From Spisula solida (Eukaryota > Mollusca > Bivalvia > Venerida > Mactridae): a DNA stretch of 64,000 nucleotides. The DNA is taken from assembly GCA_947247005.1 (NCBI GenBank), contig OX365948.1, forward strand, positions 11,583,455 through 11,647,454, in the 5' to 3' direction. This document shows, one piece after another, positions 1 through 15,500 of this stretch (position 1 is the stretch's first letter; every line of letters begins with the position of its first letter). A program made the position numbers and the translations under genes. The notes beneath the pieces are model-generated. The model saw only the letters and a list, made by a program, of their open reading frames with translations, was not told the DNA's origin and made no database searches.

Positions 1-254
1 TGCGATATTTTTCTATATTCAAACTTTCGGTATATGTATATCAGCATTGTATGAATCATGTTTAACAAGAACTGGCTTTGATAAATAAACGATTGTAAAT
101 TATTTGAAGTGTGTCCGTTTTGGTTGATTGTTTTCATTTTATGACACCTTTACATTGTAATGATACTTTAGTAGATATAACAATATTCTTTTTTTTAAAT
201 AACTTTGTGGCATGATTGTGTGATGGTACATTACAACATACAACATGCAACAAT

Positions 255-340
255 AATATAAAGTGCCTTTGAACGGGCGTTCGCATGAAAAGGGCGCTAT
301 ATAAACCTGGTATTTTTATGTTATTTATTTATTTTACATT
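255..340 (+). repeat. SINE-like tail
   Basis: The string GGGCGCTATATAAACCTGG followed by T/A-rich TTATTTATTTATT resembles the tail of many animal SINEs (GCGCTATATAAA then a simple repeat). The head is not recognisable. Confidence 0.4.
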
Positions 341-423
341 TCAATTACATGTATAAATGTACGTGTCTGTGGTATTGTTTATTTTCTAACAGTTGTCGAG
401 AAATATGTTATTATACTATCTAG

Positions 424-540
424 GTTCGAAGAACTACGCAGTGGTAACGACATCTGACCAAATATATATGACCGTACTTGATTTGAAGAAGCAAAGTTTC
501 TCACCTCTGTTTCGAGGATTTGAACCGTTCAAGGACGAAG
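424..540 (+). CDS. WD gene exon 1 in window
   Basis: Acceptor CTATCTAG before 424; donor GAAG|GTAACA at 540/541. Enters in phase with two bases and leaves with one base of a split codon. Encodes one blade with a VLDLKKQ strand. Intron 1 (541-4792) follows. Confidence 0.75.
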
Positions 541-3500
541 GTAACATATTAATATACATGTAGTATATTTTAATGGCAAACCTGTAAAATTATTAAACTG
601 AATTAAGCGTTAAACAGCCCAAAGTATTAAAACATAAGTGTCTGTTGATATTAAGTGCTATATGTTACGAAGGCTTCTAATCAATTATCTGCACTTCGGA
701 AAATAACATATACTTTGAATCGAAGAGCCTCCAAATCGAAATCAATACATTAGTTTTAAGATTTCCATGTTTATTAATTTGTTTATAACACAAAATGATC
801 CTCAGTAATACAGTAAAATATTGTGTTTAAGATTTAGATATAAAATATGATTACATGCGTTTCATACTATACCACAGGGCGTTTTCGTGCACACGGTAAG
901 TATTGTGCCAGTTTCAGTTTGTCTGAAGAGCGAGCTCGTGTATGTTACATGTTAAAGGCAGCTTGTAATTGTCTCCCTTTATACATCTTTAACACTTTTC
1001 TCCTTTTGTTTTTTTCTTATTGGTAAGTTAATAATATAGACATTTGGAGACTTTGATCAGAAACTCAGGTTCGTCTAGTTACATTCTCGTTACATTCAAA
1101 AACAATCCGTTCCCAACATACTCTCGGCAATTCAAAATCCCCGAAAACCTTTACTGGCATCAGTAAGTGTACACTGGGTTGACGAACAATTCACTTTACA
1201 CACTCTGGTTTGGCTCCCAATCAATATTTCTTCCTTCAGACCAAACGAGTAGCAGAAACTAACTACACACGGTTTCTGATCGAAGTCACTTATTACGAGA
1301 ACGACTAAACAAATGAATATAAGTCGTATATAATGAAAGGGAGACAAACCCGCATGGTGTAGACAAACTGGACAATGCATGTAGATTCTAGTTGTCAGCC
1401 ACGCATTGAATTCAAAGACTCCCTAAGTGGACACGTGCCATTGGTTTACTCTAGTACAGAGACACTAATGCAACATCCCGACACATGTTGTCAAAGTAAT
1501 ATATTCATTTTATTGCGTAGTATATCATTATTACAATATACCGATTAAACGAAGTACTACATGTATTTCAAAAGATGAGATAGTATTCCATGGAAATGAT
1601 AAATATAATTACTACATTTAAAAATTGTCGGGCTCCGTATTTCATGCTAGTCGTTTAACTAATGCTTGCAAGCACTTTATAGTTACAGTTGTGTATGCAT
1701 TAGCACCTCTTTATGAAGATCACCTAATGAACCATTGGTAACTGGTGTTTATCATGACTTATGAGTCGGTCTAAATAGTGTGGTTGACTACAGAGCAAAA
1801 CGATAATAGGCAATAGGACACAGGTAAACAGCACTCAACTTAGATAGCTGAGCACAGAAAACATACAAAAACGTAACATACCGCCACAATTACATAAAAA
1901 CAAGAGGCACAGACAATACCGAACGTAAAAACCTAGTAACTATAAAAACATGACATCCCACACCGAAAATCTGCCGCTTCAGTCAGTCAAACTAAACCCG
2001 CGTAAGATGAGAACATAACAAACGGACGACACACATCACAAGGACCACCCAGAACAGGTACCGTGTACATACTATTTTGAAAGATACGAAGCAGCCTTTG
2101 CAAGACAACGAAATTATAAAAGAGCACAAACAAAATGAACACAGTCTTACAAAAAAGTACAGTGTTCAAATTTTTGTAATTTTCTATTTTTACTATCATT
2201 GAAAGTCGACAATACTAGTACATACATAATGGGATCAGAATGCATTTGAAAATTATGTTCATGGTGATCTTCGTGTAAGGATTTACGGCATGCACCAATG
2301 GAACTATGAAAGTAGAGCTTTTTGTGAATTAAGCTGCTTTTAATGTTACTAAAATGAAGAATCCCAATCGACAGTATTTTCCGACATGTTCTGATGTGTT
2401 GACAATGTGTTCCTTTGTCCAAACTTGTATACATTATGCTAGCGTACAGCTTTGCTTTCTCGTTTGTGTAACAGACTTGTTGATTCTGTAGAATAGTAGT
2501 ATTTTTACAACCAATATAATGCCTGCAACCACATACATACATGTGCCTGCCTTTATTGCAGCCACTAAAAAGGCAATTACACATGAGCAATTCTAGGTAC
2601 ATGTACTCGTAAAATATTCGTTTCATGTATGCTAGCATGTGTATAGACTAATTAGCACAGTACATAATTATTTTCTGTCCATATAAATATCTCCCCTTGC
2701 ATAAATACTTGCTTTATCTTTTCGGCTTTAATAATTGCCCTTATATCGAACGCCTAATTCTTTTGAAATTCTAGTTTGGTCAACAATCTTTTAGTTATAT
2801 ACCAAGTCACATTATCCTAACAGCAGACATACCATATGTCTCGGCCTGAGGTCAAACCAACACCCTTACGATTTCTGAAGCGGACGCCCTAACCAGTCGA
2901 TTACTGATTGAGGACTGTTTAAATATTGCATAAACGAGTAAATAATAAAAGTATAATAAAGAATTTATGAACTTGTGTGTTGCGTAAGTGTGCTTTTGTC
3001 TTAACCGCTAGTTAATACTTGCTTACTTACAAATTTCGTTATATCTGTAGAGAGAATAATGCTTATAATGAACTAAAATACCTGCTGGTTCAATGGATGG
3101 CGTAATAACAGAGTTTAACTGTATTGACATTCCCGTGTGTTGCTGTCCATCTCTCAGCGTATCATAGTGTCAGGTCACAATTTCGGCGTACTTTGAATTT
3201 TAATTTTAGTAGCAAACTTTTGTCAAAATAGCAAACCGCGGCAAAACTAGAAGTAATACAAAAATGTCAACACGTCATGGTATAACCCACATATTCTTGC
3301 ATTATAAGTAAAACTCAATATCGAAGTTAACTAGGTAAATGTAATAATCAAACAAGAGGGCCATGATGGCCCTGAATTGCTCACCTGAATCACCTTGCTC
3401 ATGATATTTTTATATATGAAACTGTAGCCTCTTAAAGAAGACAAGTGCCCTAAATTTGATAAAGGACCTTATTAGGATGCTACAGACCAAATTTTATGAA

Positions 3501-6500
3501 GATCCATCAAGCGGTTCAAGAGAAGAAGTCTTTAAAAAAAATCTATCTCTTATGTAAAATTAAGGGAGGCACGGGGTGGGGCCAATATTGACCCAGGGGT
3601 CATGATTTGAGCAATCTCGGTAAAGGTCCACCAGATTATGCTACTAGCAAAATATCTAAGCTCTATGCCTTGTGGTTCCAGAGAAGATTTTTTAAAGTTT
3701 TTCTATATACTTCTTATATAAAATTATGAGATGTCTGGGGTGGGTCCAATATTGACCCGGGGGTCACAATTTGAGCAATCTTGGTAAAGGTCAACCACGC
3801 AATGATTCATGCTAAATATCTAAGCTCTATGCCTTGTGGTTTCTTAGAAGGAGATTTTTAAAGGTTTTGTTACCTGGTTGCCATGGCAACCAGAGTTCTA
3901 GATGGATCAACTTTATTTGAGCAATTTTTAAATCCCCCTATGTCAGGAACATCTGGGCAAAATTTCATCAATATTGGTCAAACGGTTTCAGAGGAGATGT
4001 CATTTGAAAGTGTGGACGGACGGACAGGCGGACGTACGGACGGACGGACGGTGAGTGGTCACAATAGCTCACCTTGAGCACTTCGTGCTCAGGTGAGCTA
4101 AAAACAAGCATGTCATTGTCGTCTGACACGGGATCGTACCCGTAAGTTACAAACATAAGTTGTAGTATAACGATGTGTTATTCAATACGAACGGCAATAC
4201 ATTAACCGATTAAATACACCAAAGGGCAGTCATTGGTCAAAGGACAGGAACAACCGCCTCTTTGTTAAAAGGGTAGGAACAATCACCCTATTATTCTCTG
4301 TGTCTACCTCCGTAGCTCAATGATTTAGCGTGCCTGCCGTCTAATATGGCGACCCAGGTTAAAATACGGGTGGAGGCACTCATATGCCTGCCATATTTCA
4401 GCAGAAAGCTGACTGGTAAATCAAGACTATGCTCGGTATTTTTTATCAGAACAAAACTTTATTTAACTTTATCAAAGGGCAGGAACAATCACCTCATTGG
4501 TCAAAGGATAGGAATGACCACCTCATTGATCAAAGGGCAGACATGATATGACATAACCGCCTCTTTTATCAAAGGGCACAAACAACGGCCTCATTTATCA
4601 AAGGGCAGGAACAACGGCCTCATTTATCAAAGGGCAGAAACAACCGCCTTATTTATCAAAGGGCAGAAACAATCGGCTATTTTATCAAAGGAAAGGAACT
4701 ACCACACTGAAGCTTGGACATAGGTTAATTGAAACAATACCGGCAATGTATCAGATCCTGCTAATGACACAATCTATAACTGTCTATTTCAGATTTAGGT
4801 GAGGAGATACAATATGAAATAGATGAGCTGATTATAACACGTGATGAGAAATCTATCATCTATAGTAACATATATACCAACGATATTGTCTTCCTGGACT
4901 TCCACGCTAAAAAGAAAACAAACATTATAAGAGGTTTGTATTATCACATACAAACATATTTCGAATAATCATAGTTGATATTATGGATCGTTTTGAATTA
5001 TACTGTTAAACATGTATATTAAGCAGTCGCTTGGATTACCACCAAACTGTCTTTACAAAGCAGTCAACATTATTAAATCATAACATTTATTTGATAAAAT
5101 GTATTTGTATAAACACCCTTCTGTTTTAAGCAGTCGCATTTGATGAAGCCTGACTCGGTGGTTTAAGGACGTTAGGTTCATTATAAAAAAAGTTGATAAT
5201 ATTTAGCAACTCATGATCTAGATACTATATGGATATATTATTAATCCATGAACTCATTATCGGATTCTATCTCAGTCTGTATTTATTGAATTTTATTCCA
5301 AACAGGAAATCCAAATGATTACATGCGCAGTCTTAAAGAATGCAACGATGGAAAGTCTCTATATTTTGTGAAAGGAGCGAATGTCAATTTCTATGACCTC
5401 AAATCATCGAAAACATCGGTTGAACTGAAACATCCTGTTGACGTCATTGCTGCGTGTACTAACGACATGAAAACCATAGTGACGTCATCAGAGGATTCCA
5501 ATGTTCGTGTTTGGGACAGGACAAAAGTTCCTCAAACTATCAGCACATCGTCATCGTCCAGCGCACATAAAATTCGGTAAACTCAGTTTATATTTTCAAT
5601 ATATACCACTACAACGTGTATGACATCGAATTAAAGTTCAGTTTGAATATATTTTATTACATTTTTTATAATCGTACTAGATAGTGATACAATAATTAAT
5701 AGAAATACGCGAATCAATTCATCTAGACATGTAATTAAGGGATCTAGCCACAAGTTCACACAGCTCTGGATCATTCCCCTCAATGAATGAACTTACAATC
5801 AGTTATGGTATTACTGAGTGGTAAGGATGAAAGCTCAGGAATATTGACATGTTAATACATGTATGTATGTGTATATTTATTTATTACATTCACAGAATGT
5901 TGAGAATGCTAGGGAACGCACGATACATTGTAGGATTTGGATTTAAGACAAGTGATGTATCCAGTCAGATACTGTTTGTATATGATGTATTCAAGCATGT
6001 TACAGTCAGGGAACGATCTCTGGTAAGATATATGACATTTAGATGTTATTGTATTGGATCTTCTTGCAATATAATTGGCATATATCAGTCAAGAAATAAT
6101 AGACATTTCTAGTTATTACCTAATTAGTACGATAACCACGCTGACGTACACTGAGTACACCGAGCCACTTGTCTCGGTGAACAATCAAGAAATTACCAAA
6201 AATAGCTTCTCTGTTAAAGATAAACACCTCAACTATACACTAGAACACATTTACATCGGTGCTCGTGTGATATTTCACTATCCTGATCAATGCTTGGGTC
6301 ATCACGATGGGGATACAGTGAATAATAGCCTATTGGGAAATTCAAACAATTAGCTGAGCAAAAACCAAGTTGCTCGATTGGTTTACTGGACTCAATGAAC
6401 TACCTCAACCCTATATATTCCATGTGACAGACCGAATTCCATTACCAAAAAGGTGAACAGATCCAACAATGATTTTCGGTTAGCTTGATATCTCAGCAGT

Positions 6501-9500
6501 CTGAAAATGGTTGATGGGCTTGCGGGTCACTTTGCCAAATGACCTTTCGGCGGCCATCTTTAAAGATGCCCGCCATTATTTTAAGCAATCAGAAGCTTTG
6601 GGAAAACTTGAATTATTCCTCACTCAATTGGGCTATCGACTTGCAATATGTCTTAAAATGTTCGTATTTCAACCCAACATATGTTGATATATACATAATA
6701 ATAATATTATTATGATAAAGTTATAAGTTCAAATTTATTGATATTCTAAGAAAATTTAGATATTTTTCCCTTTTTGTCATTATTTTGTCTAGTAATTCTG
6801 ATTGGGATTTGTATTTAGCCATTTTTTGTTTGTTACATTCAGTGAATAATTCTAGGCATCCATTATATACATTACATTGATAGATTTTAACTTCGAAGTC
6901 CAAAATAGGTCAGGAATATATGACAACTAATGCCTAAATTAAATAGATATTTTAGGGCATATGAATAGACCGTTTCCAACAATCTCAGAAAAAATAATTT
7001 GTTTTTTTTATTCCATGGCTACTTTGTTGATACGTTGGGTATATATATGCGTAGGTGTCCAGTACCATGTCACAAGGGTGTTAGTGTGGTACCTGACCCC
7101 TAGCTGGATGGTTTGGAGGCTCGGATCCGACCAGTTGTATGAGTTCATATGACATTATTTTCAAAACAATGGTAATTTGCAGGAAAACTTGAATAACTAT
7201 TCAGCGAAACGGAAAATCTACATAAAGATGATTCGAAAATAATTTGATATGAGTTTATACATTTTTAATTGTGTTTATAAAGTTCCGAATATTACAGTAA
7301 AACTACATTATTTTAACGTTGTTTTCATAAGTTCTTCTTTAATAATAGTGAAGCATGTGAGGATTCATACCTCCCACTGTTAAATTCTGTTATTTCGCGC
7401 ATTCACTAAGAAATGAAGATGTGAAAGCAGGAACGTACTCAAGGGAAACAATAAGGGATAGAGGGGGATACAAAATAAACAAAATTATATATTGAATCAG
7501 TTGATCTTTGTCTAGTGTCTAGCTTACTACTTTTCTGACTCAGGTGGACCTTAGTAACCGTTCTGGATAGAATTTGTAAAAAATATAGACACACACTCAG
7601 CCTCAACAACCCTACCACAACTTAGGTTGTAATTGGTGACACGATGGTGGCTGAGGGGTTAGTGCTCTTAACTACCAATCCGGAGATCCCTGGTTCGAAA
7701 TTTCATTGACCAGTGTTCAGTATAATATTTCCCACCCAACTACAGATGAACTTGTTGTTAACCGTGTGATAGTCTCACGAGTATCGGTGCTATACACTGG
7801 GCACGTTAAAGAACCAAAAATAAATATGTTCGGAAAGAGCTAGGGTATCCCATCCAGATTCCTTGTATCACACCAGTGTCACTTCTACTTGTTGTTCCTT
7901 CAGCAAAGCACAGAACCCCATATGAAATATTAAGAAGTTATCCTTGACTGAAAGGTTTAAATAATTACAACTACAAATACCACTACAAGGTGTTAACCAC
8001 GGGGATATTTATCCTGGGAGTTATGAATGTTTTCAGTATCACCGATATATCTGCCATGCCTGCAGGTACTACCTTTTGATGTGTGCATCCATAATTACAT
8101 ATGGGTATACTTTTCTTGTTGGGTTGCGTCATATGGTATTGCTCCGTGATGTACATCCTAAAGATGAGCATAGTTATTCCTGAACTCATGGATTACTAGT
8201 ATGTGTCGGCTACAGTCAAACCTGTTTTGTACATAATACGGATGGACAGCCCCATTCCTGACTATATGAGTTATTAATGCATACCGGTACCAGATGGGTA
8301 CAGTAATTTGTAACCATACAAGATACATATTACAGATAGGTTCATTCGTTCCTGACCATATTGGGTACATACTACACATGAATACAGATATTCTTGACCA
8401 CATATGATACTTAGTACACATACTAAAACATGCTACACGAAGGAACATTCATTCTTGACCATATGAGGTACATTCTACTGATAGGTACAATCGTTCCTGA
8501 CCATATGGAGTCTGTAGGAGATGGGGACAGCCATGCCTTACCATATATGTGGTACGTACTACATATGGGTACCTAAATTCCTGGCCATATGGAGTCCACA
8601 TTACAGATGGGGACAGTCATTCCCAACCGTATTGGTACAGCCTACATATGGGTACATACTGTAGATTCCTGGGTGGGGCATATATTATTTATAGGTATAT
8701 CAATTCCTTATCATATGGAACCCGTAGTACAGATGGGTATACAACTATTCCTGACCATAACTATGTCATACATATTACATACGGGTACACCCATTACTGT
8801 CAATACAGATACATACATACAGCCTTTCATAACTGTGCAGTTGGGCACGGGCATTCCTGACCATATGGGGTACATCATACAAGGGCGTAGAATGAGTACA
8901 GCCACTCCTGACCATATGAGGTACATTCTACTGATGGACACATTCATTACTGATCTTATTGGGGGTACTAGAACATAACGATATTTATACCGGTATGAGG
9001 TATATACTACGGACAGATTCCTGGCCACAAGAGGTACATACTACACAAAAGTGCAAATGGGAAAATCCATTCCTGACCATATGAGGTACATGTAAATGAC
9101 TGTTTATACAACAGATGGTCACAGACATTTCTGATTTAATACTAGTAGGTGAATATGCATGGCCATTCATTACCGTATTGGACGTATTACTTTATCGGTA
9201 TAGTCATTCCTGGTCCTTAAAGTACACCATATTTCTAAGTAAATCATTCTTAACCCCATGGGGAATATTCCACCGATTAAATCCGTCCATTTTCTTAATA
9301 TATAAAAGAACCTTCCTTCAGAAATGCTTCTGTCCATTCCTGTCCCAATGAGGTATATTCTACTGCCCGTAGATCATTTTCTCTCTATGGGAGTAAAGTC
9401 CACCACATAGTACATCCACTTTGGTTCCTGTGGGGTACATTCTGCAGTCAAGTTCAGCTATTGCATGTACTGATAAGGGATAACGACCACTGACAGGAAC

Positions 9501-12500
9501 AACACTTCCTCTCCTAATGGGTAACCCCCACATCACATTGTCTGTGCTTGTGTCATGGGCTATCCATATTCAACAGGCGGGGCTATACCTACAAGATGAT
9601 ATGATGCGTCTTACTACACGGTTTGATGCTATTCCTGTCTCTATGATGTACATGTAGATAAGTAATTTTCCCGCCAGATTGGTTCCCTACAACCGTTGGG
9701 TGCAACTACCACTGGTAACAGTTACCTAATATCATTAGGCATAGCATCTCCTGGTCCTACTGATTCCTACAATCAAGGGGTACGACTAACGCCGGTCATG
9801 AATACCTACAAAAACAGTGTACATCAACTCCTAGCCCTGCAATCAAGGGGTATGACTCTTAATATAAACACCGGCCATGAATGTAGGAACAAACAACTTG
9901 CATCTTCGATATAAAATTATATTGTATGTAAAAAGCACCCAGTTAAAGTCAATATTTTAAGACATTCGACCGACTGTACATTTACTCATTGAGTCTCACG
10001 TAAGCTGTTACATTCGCTCGGCGCTGTTGGCTGCTGACTGCTGGCAGGCTTTTAACCACCTCAAGTACCTATTTATACATTTGGGTAAGTGGGGCAGGTG
10101 GATTATTCTTGCTCAGAGAAATTAAGCAGTGGTCCAGAAGGGGATTGAACCGGGTACCTCTCGATCCCGAAGCGCGCATCCTACATCTAGGCTCCCCACA
10201 GGTATCGTTATAATTCACGCAGCAGTTTTTAATCTGTTAACTTAAACATAATGTCAGTGATGGCAATTATATAGACCAAGATAGTCAGTCTGGTGATGCC
10301 AGATACAGAACCCTTCGCTTGAGACAATAATATATTTCATTATGACCTCTCTAAAACGTCACCGAAACATACTTTTCAGAACACAACATAAAACTTAGGA
10401 ACATAAAATTTGGCATACATTCGTGTTGAAAAATAAGAATGCAATTCGCTAATGATTCACTATTTGGAAAAGAAAGAATCAAATATTAAGTTATACTGAA
10501 TCAAAGGCCCATGGCGTGTATGATCCTGTACTAATAGCCGGACCCTCGCCTGCAAGACTTCTAGCTGGGTCCGGTATCATACTCACAGCCTATTAGGCAT
10601 AGGATTCGATTTCCGGATACCTACACATGTTTAAATATGTGCATATGAACAAGCAAAGTAACTTTGAAATAATAAATCAAAATTAAAGTTTGTTCCTGAG
10701 ATTATTGGAAAAGATATATTCATGCGTCTTAAAAATATCAATTTAATATGATATCAGTTGTCATATATACCTGACCAATTTTTGACTTCAAAGTGAAAAT
10801 CTATCAATGTAATATATAGTATGGATGCCTAGAATTACCCTCTGAATGTAACTTGTAAACAAAAAATGGCTAAATACAAATCCCAATCAGAATTGCAAGA
10901 CATATAAAATATCAAATTTTTCTTAGAATATCATAAATTTCGAACTAATAACTTTATCATAATATTATTATGTATATATCAACATATGTGGGGTGGGTGG
11001 AAATACGAACATTTTAAGACATATTTCAAGCCGATAGCCCTATTGGGTGAGGAATAATTCAAGTTTTCCCAAAGCTTATGATTGCTTAAAATAATGGCAG
11101 CCATCTTTAAAGATGGCCGCCAAAAGGTCATTTGGCAAAGTGACCCGCAAGTCCATCAACCGTTTTCAGACTGCTGAGATATCAAGCTAACCGAAAATCA
11201 TTGGTGGATCTGTTCACCTCTTTGGTAATGAACCTTCAATTTTCAAGGCCTGGGACATGGACTAATATGATCCTGATGAATGCCTGTTCAATATGTATGA
11301 CATGTTGTATCTTTAAACATTTATGTATGCCCATGAGTCATTCCATTCTAGTATATCCAAAATTAGATAAATGCAAAACACTAAAGATGGCTTACTTAAG
11401 AATACAAATAAAAATTGTCTTACACGTCCGTCTTGATGATTTCCCAGGACTGTTCCATTCTACATATGGAACTTCTGAATGACAAGGAACTTCTCGTGGT
11501 TCATGACGTCATACAGAAGATGAAGGTGATCAATCTAGATACATTAACGATCAGCAGAGAGTTTCAGGGGTATTTGTCCAGTAGGAAAATGGCATTCTCT
11601 GTAATCAAGTCACGTGGTGGTAAGTTTGACCATATAATAGTTACTGTAATCACATCAGTTAGTGATAATGTAAGTGAACATGTGTATTATATATAATAAC
11701 ATATTTCTTTTTAGACTTGGACAACATATACACCTAATAATACAAAGCTTTGTACTAAGCCATGTTATTGCAGTTTACCTTATGTTAGGTTGTAACCTTT
11801 AATACTGAGCCATAGGATATAATGAAGGTAAATCCAAGCAAATGTCAGTGTTGCGGATGGTGTTTTCTGTGGTTTAAATAAATGGTACAAAGTTGTTTGT
11901 TAAAAATGTTAGATTCTAGTTACATGGATAAGCAACTTCGCCGAATCTTTGTAACACAAACATGCATGTACGTGTGATCAGTTCAAACAAGTTCATGATG
12001 AAATCTTGTTTTAGTTTTATATGTTTTCTCAGAAAATCGCAAAGTATGATAATTTATTTATACGCGCTTGATTTTTGTATTGTTTTTTTTTTTTTGATAG
12101 AGGTGGCATGTCTCAGTTTTGGCAGACATAATGTGAAACTGTACAACATACAGACTGGGAAAGTATCCGCTGTACTCGAAACGAGGCAGAAAGGAAAACT
12201 TGATGGCTTCTGTGTCAGTATTTAAGTATACGTATTCTAAATTTGAATTGTTATTTTAAATAGTTACAAATGTGATTATGTTTGCTGATTTAATTGAGAT
12301 ATTCGCCGCTTTCCATGCATTATGTCGGACATATTTGGTCAGTTGGTCAAACTATTTTCCTGGAAATGTACCGTATGATGTGGTATTAAGCAACGACTTT
12401 TCTTACGCTAGCAACTGACCTATAGAGTCAATATGATGCGTATATTACCATAGTTAAATTAATTGTGAAAGTCTAGCGCTCTATCAACTAGATTGAGTAC

Positions 12501-15500
12501 TGCATGTTGATCACACGACTACACACAATCTTAATGAACATGCAAGACAACTATCAAAGGCGTGTCAGTTAGATACAGCATAGTACATGTATAGTACCAA
12601 GTTTTATAATACCAAGTTTTAAGATACTTGTTACTTATTTGAATGTTTTTATGTCGTATATTTCTAGCGTGTGGTTGATAGGTGCATTAGGCGGACAGTT
12701 TTCAAAATCAAACTACATATTCAACTCAGCTTTACCCGTTCTTTTTAAAGTCTTTAAGTATAGAGTAAATGCAGGCTTTTCAGTGTCAGAATTTTGTACC
12801 ACTATCATCCTACATTCTATCAGGGATATCTATTAAATTTATTGTATGTTCGTGATTCTGTATATCGTGGTATTATCTTTCACGGATCAAACAGGTATCA
12901 GAGAATGGTCAGATATTGGTCGCCTGGAGTGACGATGCAAGTGTACTGTTTACATTTAATTTGTCAACACGAAAACTGTTACACAAAATTCAACCTGACA
13001 TGACGGCCATGTTTGATGAAGACCAGGTTTCTTTGACACCAGATGGAAAATTTGTCTTATTCAAAGTTGAAGGTAAAAAGTTTCTATATGGTGTTAGGTA
13101 CCATTTCTTGAATAACATAGTCAGCATTTACTCCAATAGGAATTTTCGTATAATAATACTACATTTTGTATTTATGTACTAAAGCAATTTTGAAATAAAG
13201 ATAAGTATGTATAACTGCAGAGTGCTGTATTGTAGATTACTACAATTAGGCCAAAAGTTGAAATCGAAAATAATGATACGCTCAATCTTTTTCCAATGAT
13301 CGCGTTGTAATAAATTACAAGATTTTACAGACTTCGGCTCGCCTTTTAATGTAGCATTCTTGAATTATATATAATGAGTGTACACTATGTCAGAAATACT
13401 GTCAGGTGACCAACCAATTACATAGAAAAAAGCAACGACAAATGTATCAAATGTGGAAATGATGATAATTACGTTTACATTTTCTTTCATCAGACAGTGT
13501 TTCGATGACTATGATCAAATGTTGTGCGCTATAATTATGTATTGTTCTCGACAGGTGTACCAGCCAACACTAAGAAGGAAGTAGACACAGTATATATAGA
13601 AGTATGGGATGTCCATACTGGTGAGTGCGTTCATTTACGTAGTGTTATTGTAAAGCTGCAGCCTGTGCTCCTGTGTATTCATGGCGTCAAAATTGATCAA
13701 ATGTCTTTGCAGTGCACGGGAAATTTCAGAAACGCTTTTCAGTGTTTCCCACTCAACGAGAGAAGAACTGGTTGGAAACCCAGAGATAGTCTCGCGTGTA
13801 TCGGTGCTATACACCGGGAACGTTATAGAACTAAGGAGTATATTCAGAAACAGCAAGGGCAGCCCGTCCGGATTCCGTACATCACTCAAACGTTCTGTCT
13901 ATTCCCTCAAAGCCATGGTCATTGGCCTATTAGGCAGGAATAAAACGGAATGGCCACGAACTACGACTGTCTCAGTCGAACGACAAAAAATAAATGCCTT
14001 TACTTACAGTCATGACAGACTTCTATGCACAGAAGTTTCAGCCAAACTCCTAGGAAGTCATATTCTTGGCGTAAAGTTATATGTGATTTTTTAAATATCT
14101 TAACTCATTATAATTATAATCATGCATTCTACGCCTACACGATTATTTTTGCTACATTGGTATAACTGATTTCTCACAATGTTACAACTATAACATGTAT
14201 TTTTATGTTTCATATGTTCTTGTTATATTTTACAGGAAAGAGAGTGACAGAACTTTTAGATCTGCAATATTACCATAAATATATCATAGACAAGGGCAGC
14301 AGTGAACTCTCTGTATCAGCTGATATATTTGTTATGTTAGATGATAGTCAAGTACTGGTCGCTCATGACGATTTCATTCTCCGAGTGTTTGATATCAAGT
14401 CTGGTAAGGATGCATGGGATATGGTGAATTATTTATTATTTAACACAATTTAGTTTTCAGTCATGCACCGCGAAGGGTTGACGGTTATCCAGTTTTCCTG
14501 AGGGTTTCAACAAGTACTTATTGCCCTTTAACTGGCCAATGACAATTCAACTCCAACGTACACGGCCTTCCCAAAAGTTATCTTGCGCAGCGTATGCGTA
14601 GTGTATATTCAGAAATTTACTTTGACAAGACTGCAGACAATTTCTTAAATGAGGGACAAAACTACAGTACTCAAAATGGAACATATATAGATAGTCAAGG
14701 TGATTTTCCCAGTCAATCGATTCAACTTCATATCGAAAAATCAAGAACAAAGTTCGAGTCAATAGTAACTGCTGTATCCAACCATACTAAATATGAAGAC
14801 TAAGGACTGGAAAGACTTTACATCCTTAACGCCAGTGGTGAATCAAGTTCGTGGTTCATGGCGTCAATAGAAAACTAGTAAGCTGGTGGACGAGAATAAC
14901 GTTTTAATGTACATTTGTACACATAATTTTACAGGCAAACTTCTGCACCGTTTATTTGGACATACAACCGGAACTGAGATAGTATATACACCAGGGAATC
15001 CATACATTCTTACATTTGGTAGTTGGACTGAAGAAATGTCATTACGACTGTGGAATAAGGCGGATTTCTCTTGTATAGCCTCCTTCACAATGGACGAAAC
15101 GGTAAGATTTTGTCAAATGATATATTGGTAATGATTTTGTACAATGGTGATGGTAATTTTGCGTTGTTGTGACGAATCTTCGCTTAAATTATCGTCAAAT
15201 GTCGACAGAAATTGTGTGCAATAAACTAGGTCTATATCGTAAACCAAACTGATTGAAATAAGAATTCATAATTGAAAATTTACATCAAATGTTTGGTCTA
15301 AGAATGCAAATTATGTACACTTTTTCTTAAAGCCTGGTTGATCGAAGCATTCAAATGGCTTCAATTAAATACCTCTAAACAGACACAGTTCCGTAAGCCA
15401 TATATTACATACTGCCTCCGCCATAATGAAGGAGTCCAACACATGAGCAACATTATATACCCTTATTGGCAGTAAACTTGTTTTAATTCATACACAGATA

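Larger units (their letters stand above)
6410..11270. mobile_element. Foldback-like insertion filling WD intron 4
   Basis: Two long arms read as reverse complements: about 6410-7000 and about 10690-11270. Shared blocks include GGTGAACAGATCC, GATATCTCAGCAGTCTGAAAA, CTTTAAAGATG and AATAATATTATTATG. The 3.7-kb centre holds a tRNA-derived SINE, a degenerate minisatellite and another SINE head, with no transposase-like reading frame. Arm identity looks roughly 80-90% by eye. Long inverted arms around a repetitive core fit a foldback transposon or an inverted duplication of a smaller repeat. Confidence 0.65.

Noticed and set aside
2147..2638. 163-codon open frame on the minus strand
   Set aside because: It lies in intron 1 of the WD gene, has no recognised domain, no splice or promoter context, and a composition expected from AT-rich sequence.
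8549..8978. Overlapping open frames of 103 and 129 codons
   Set aside because: They run through the degenerate CCTGACCATATG minisatellite. The repeated amino acid patterns come from the repeat, in several frames and both strands.
10090..10201. tRNA gene
   Set aside because: A and B boxes are present but no acceptor or anticodon stems pair; it is a SINE head. The same holds for 4305-4400, 7638 and 39205-39390.
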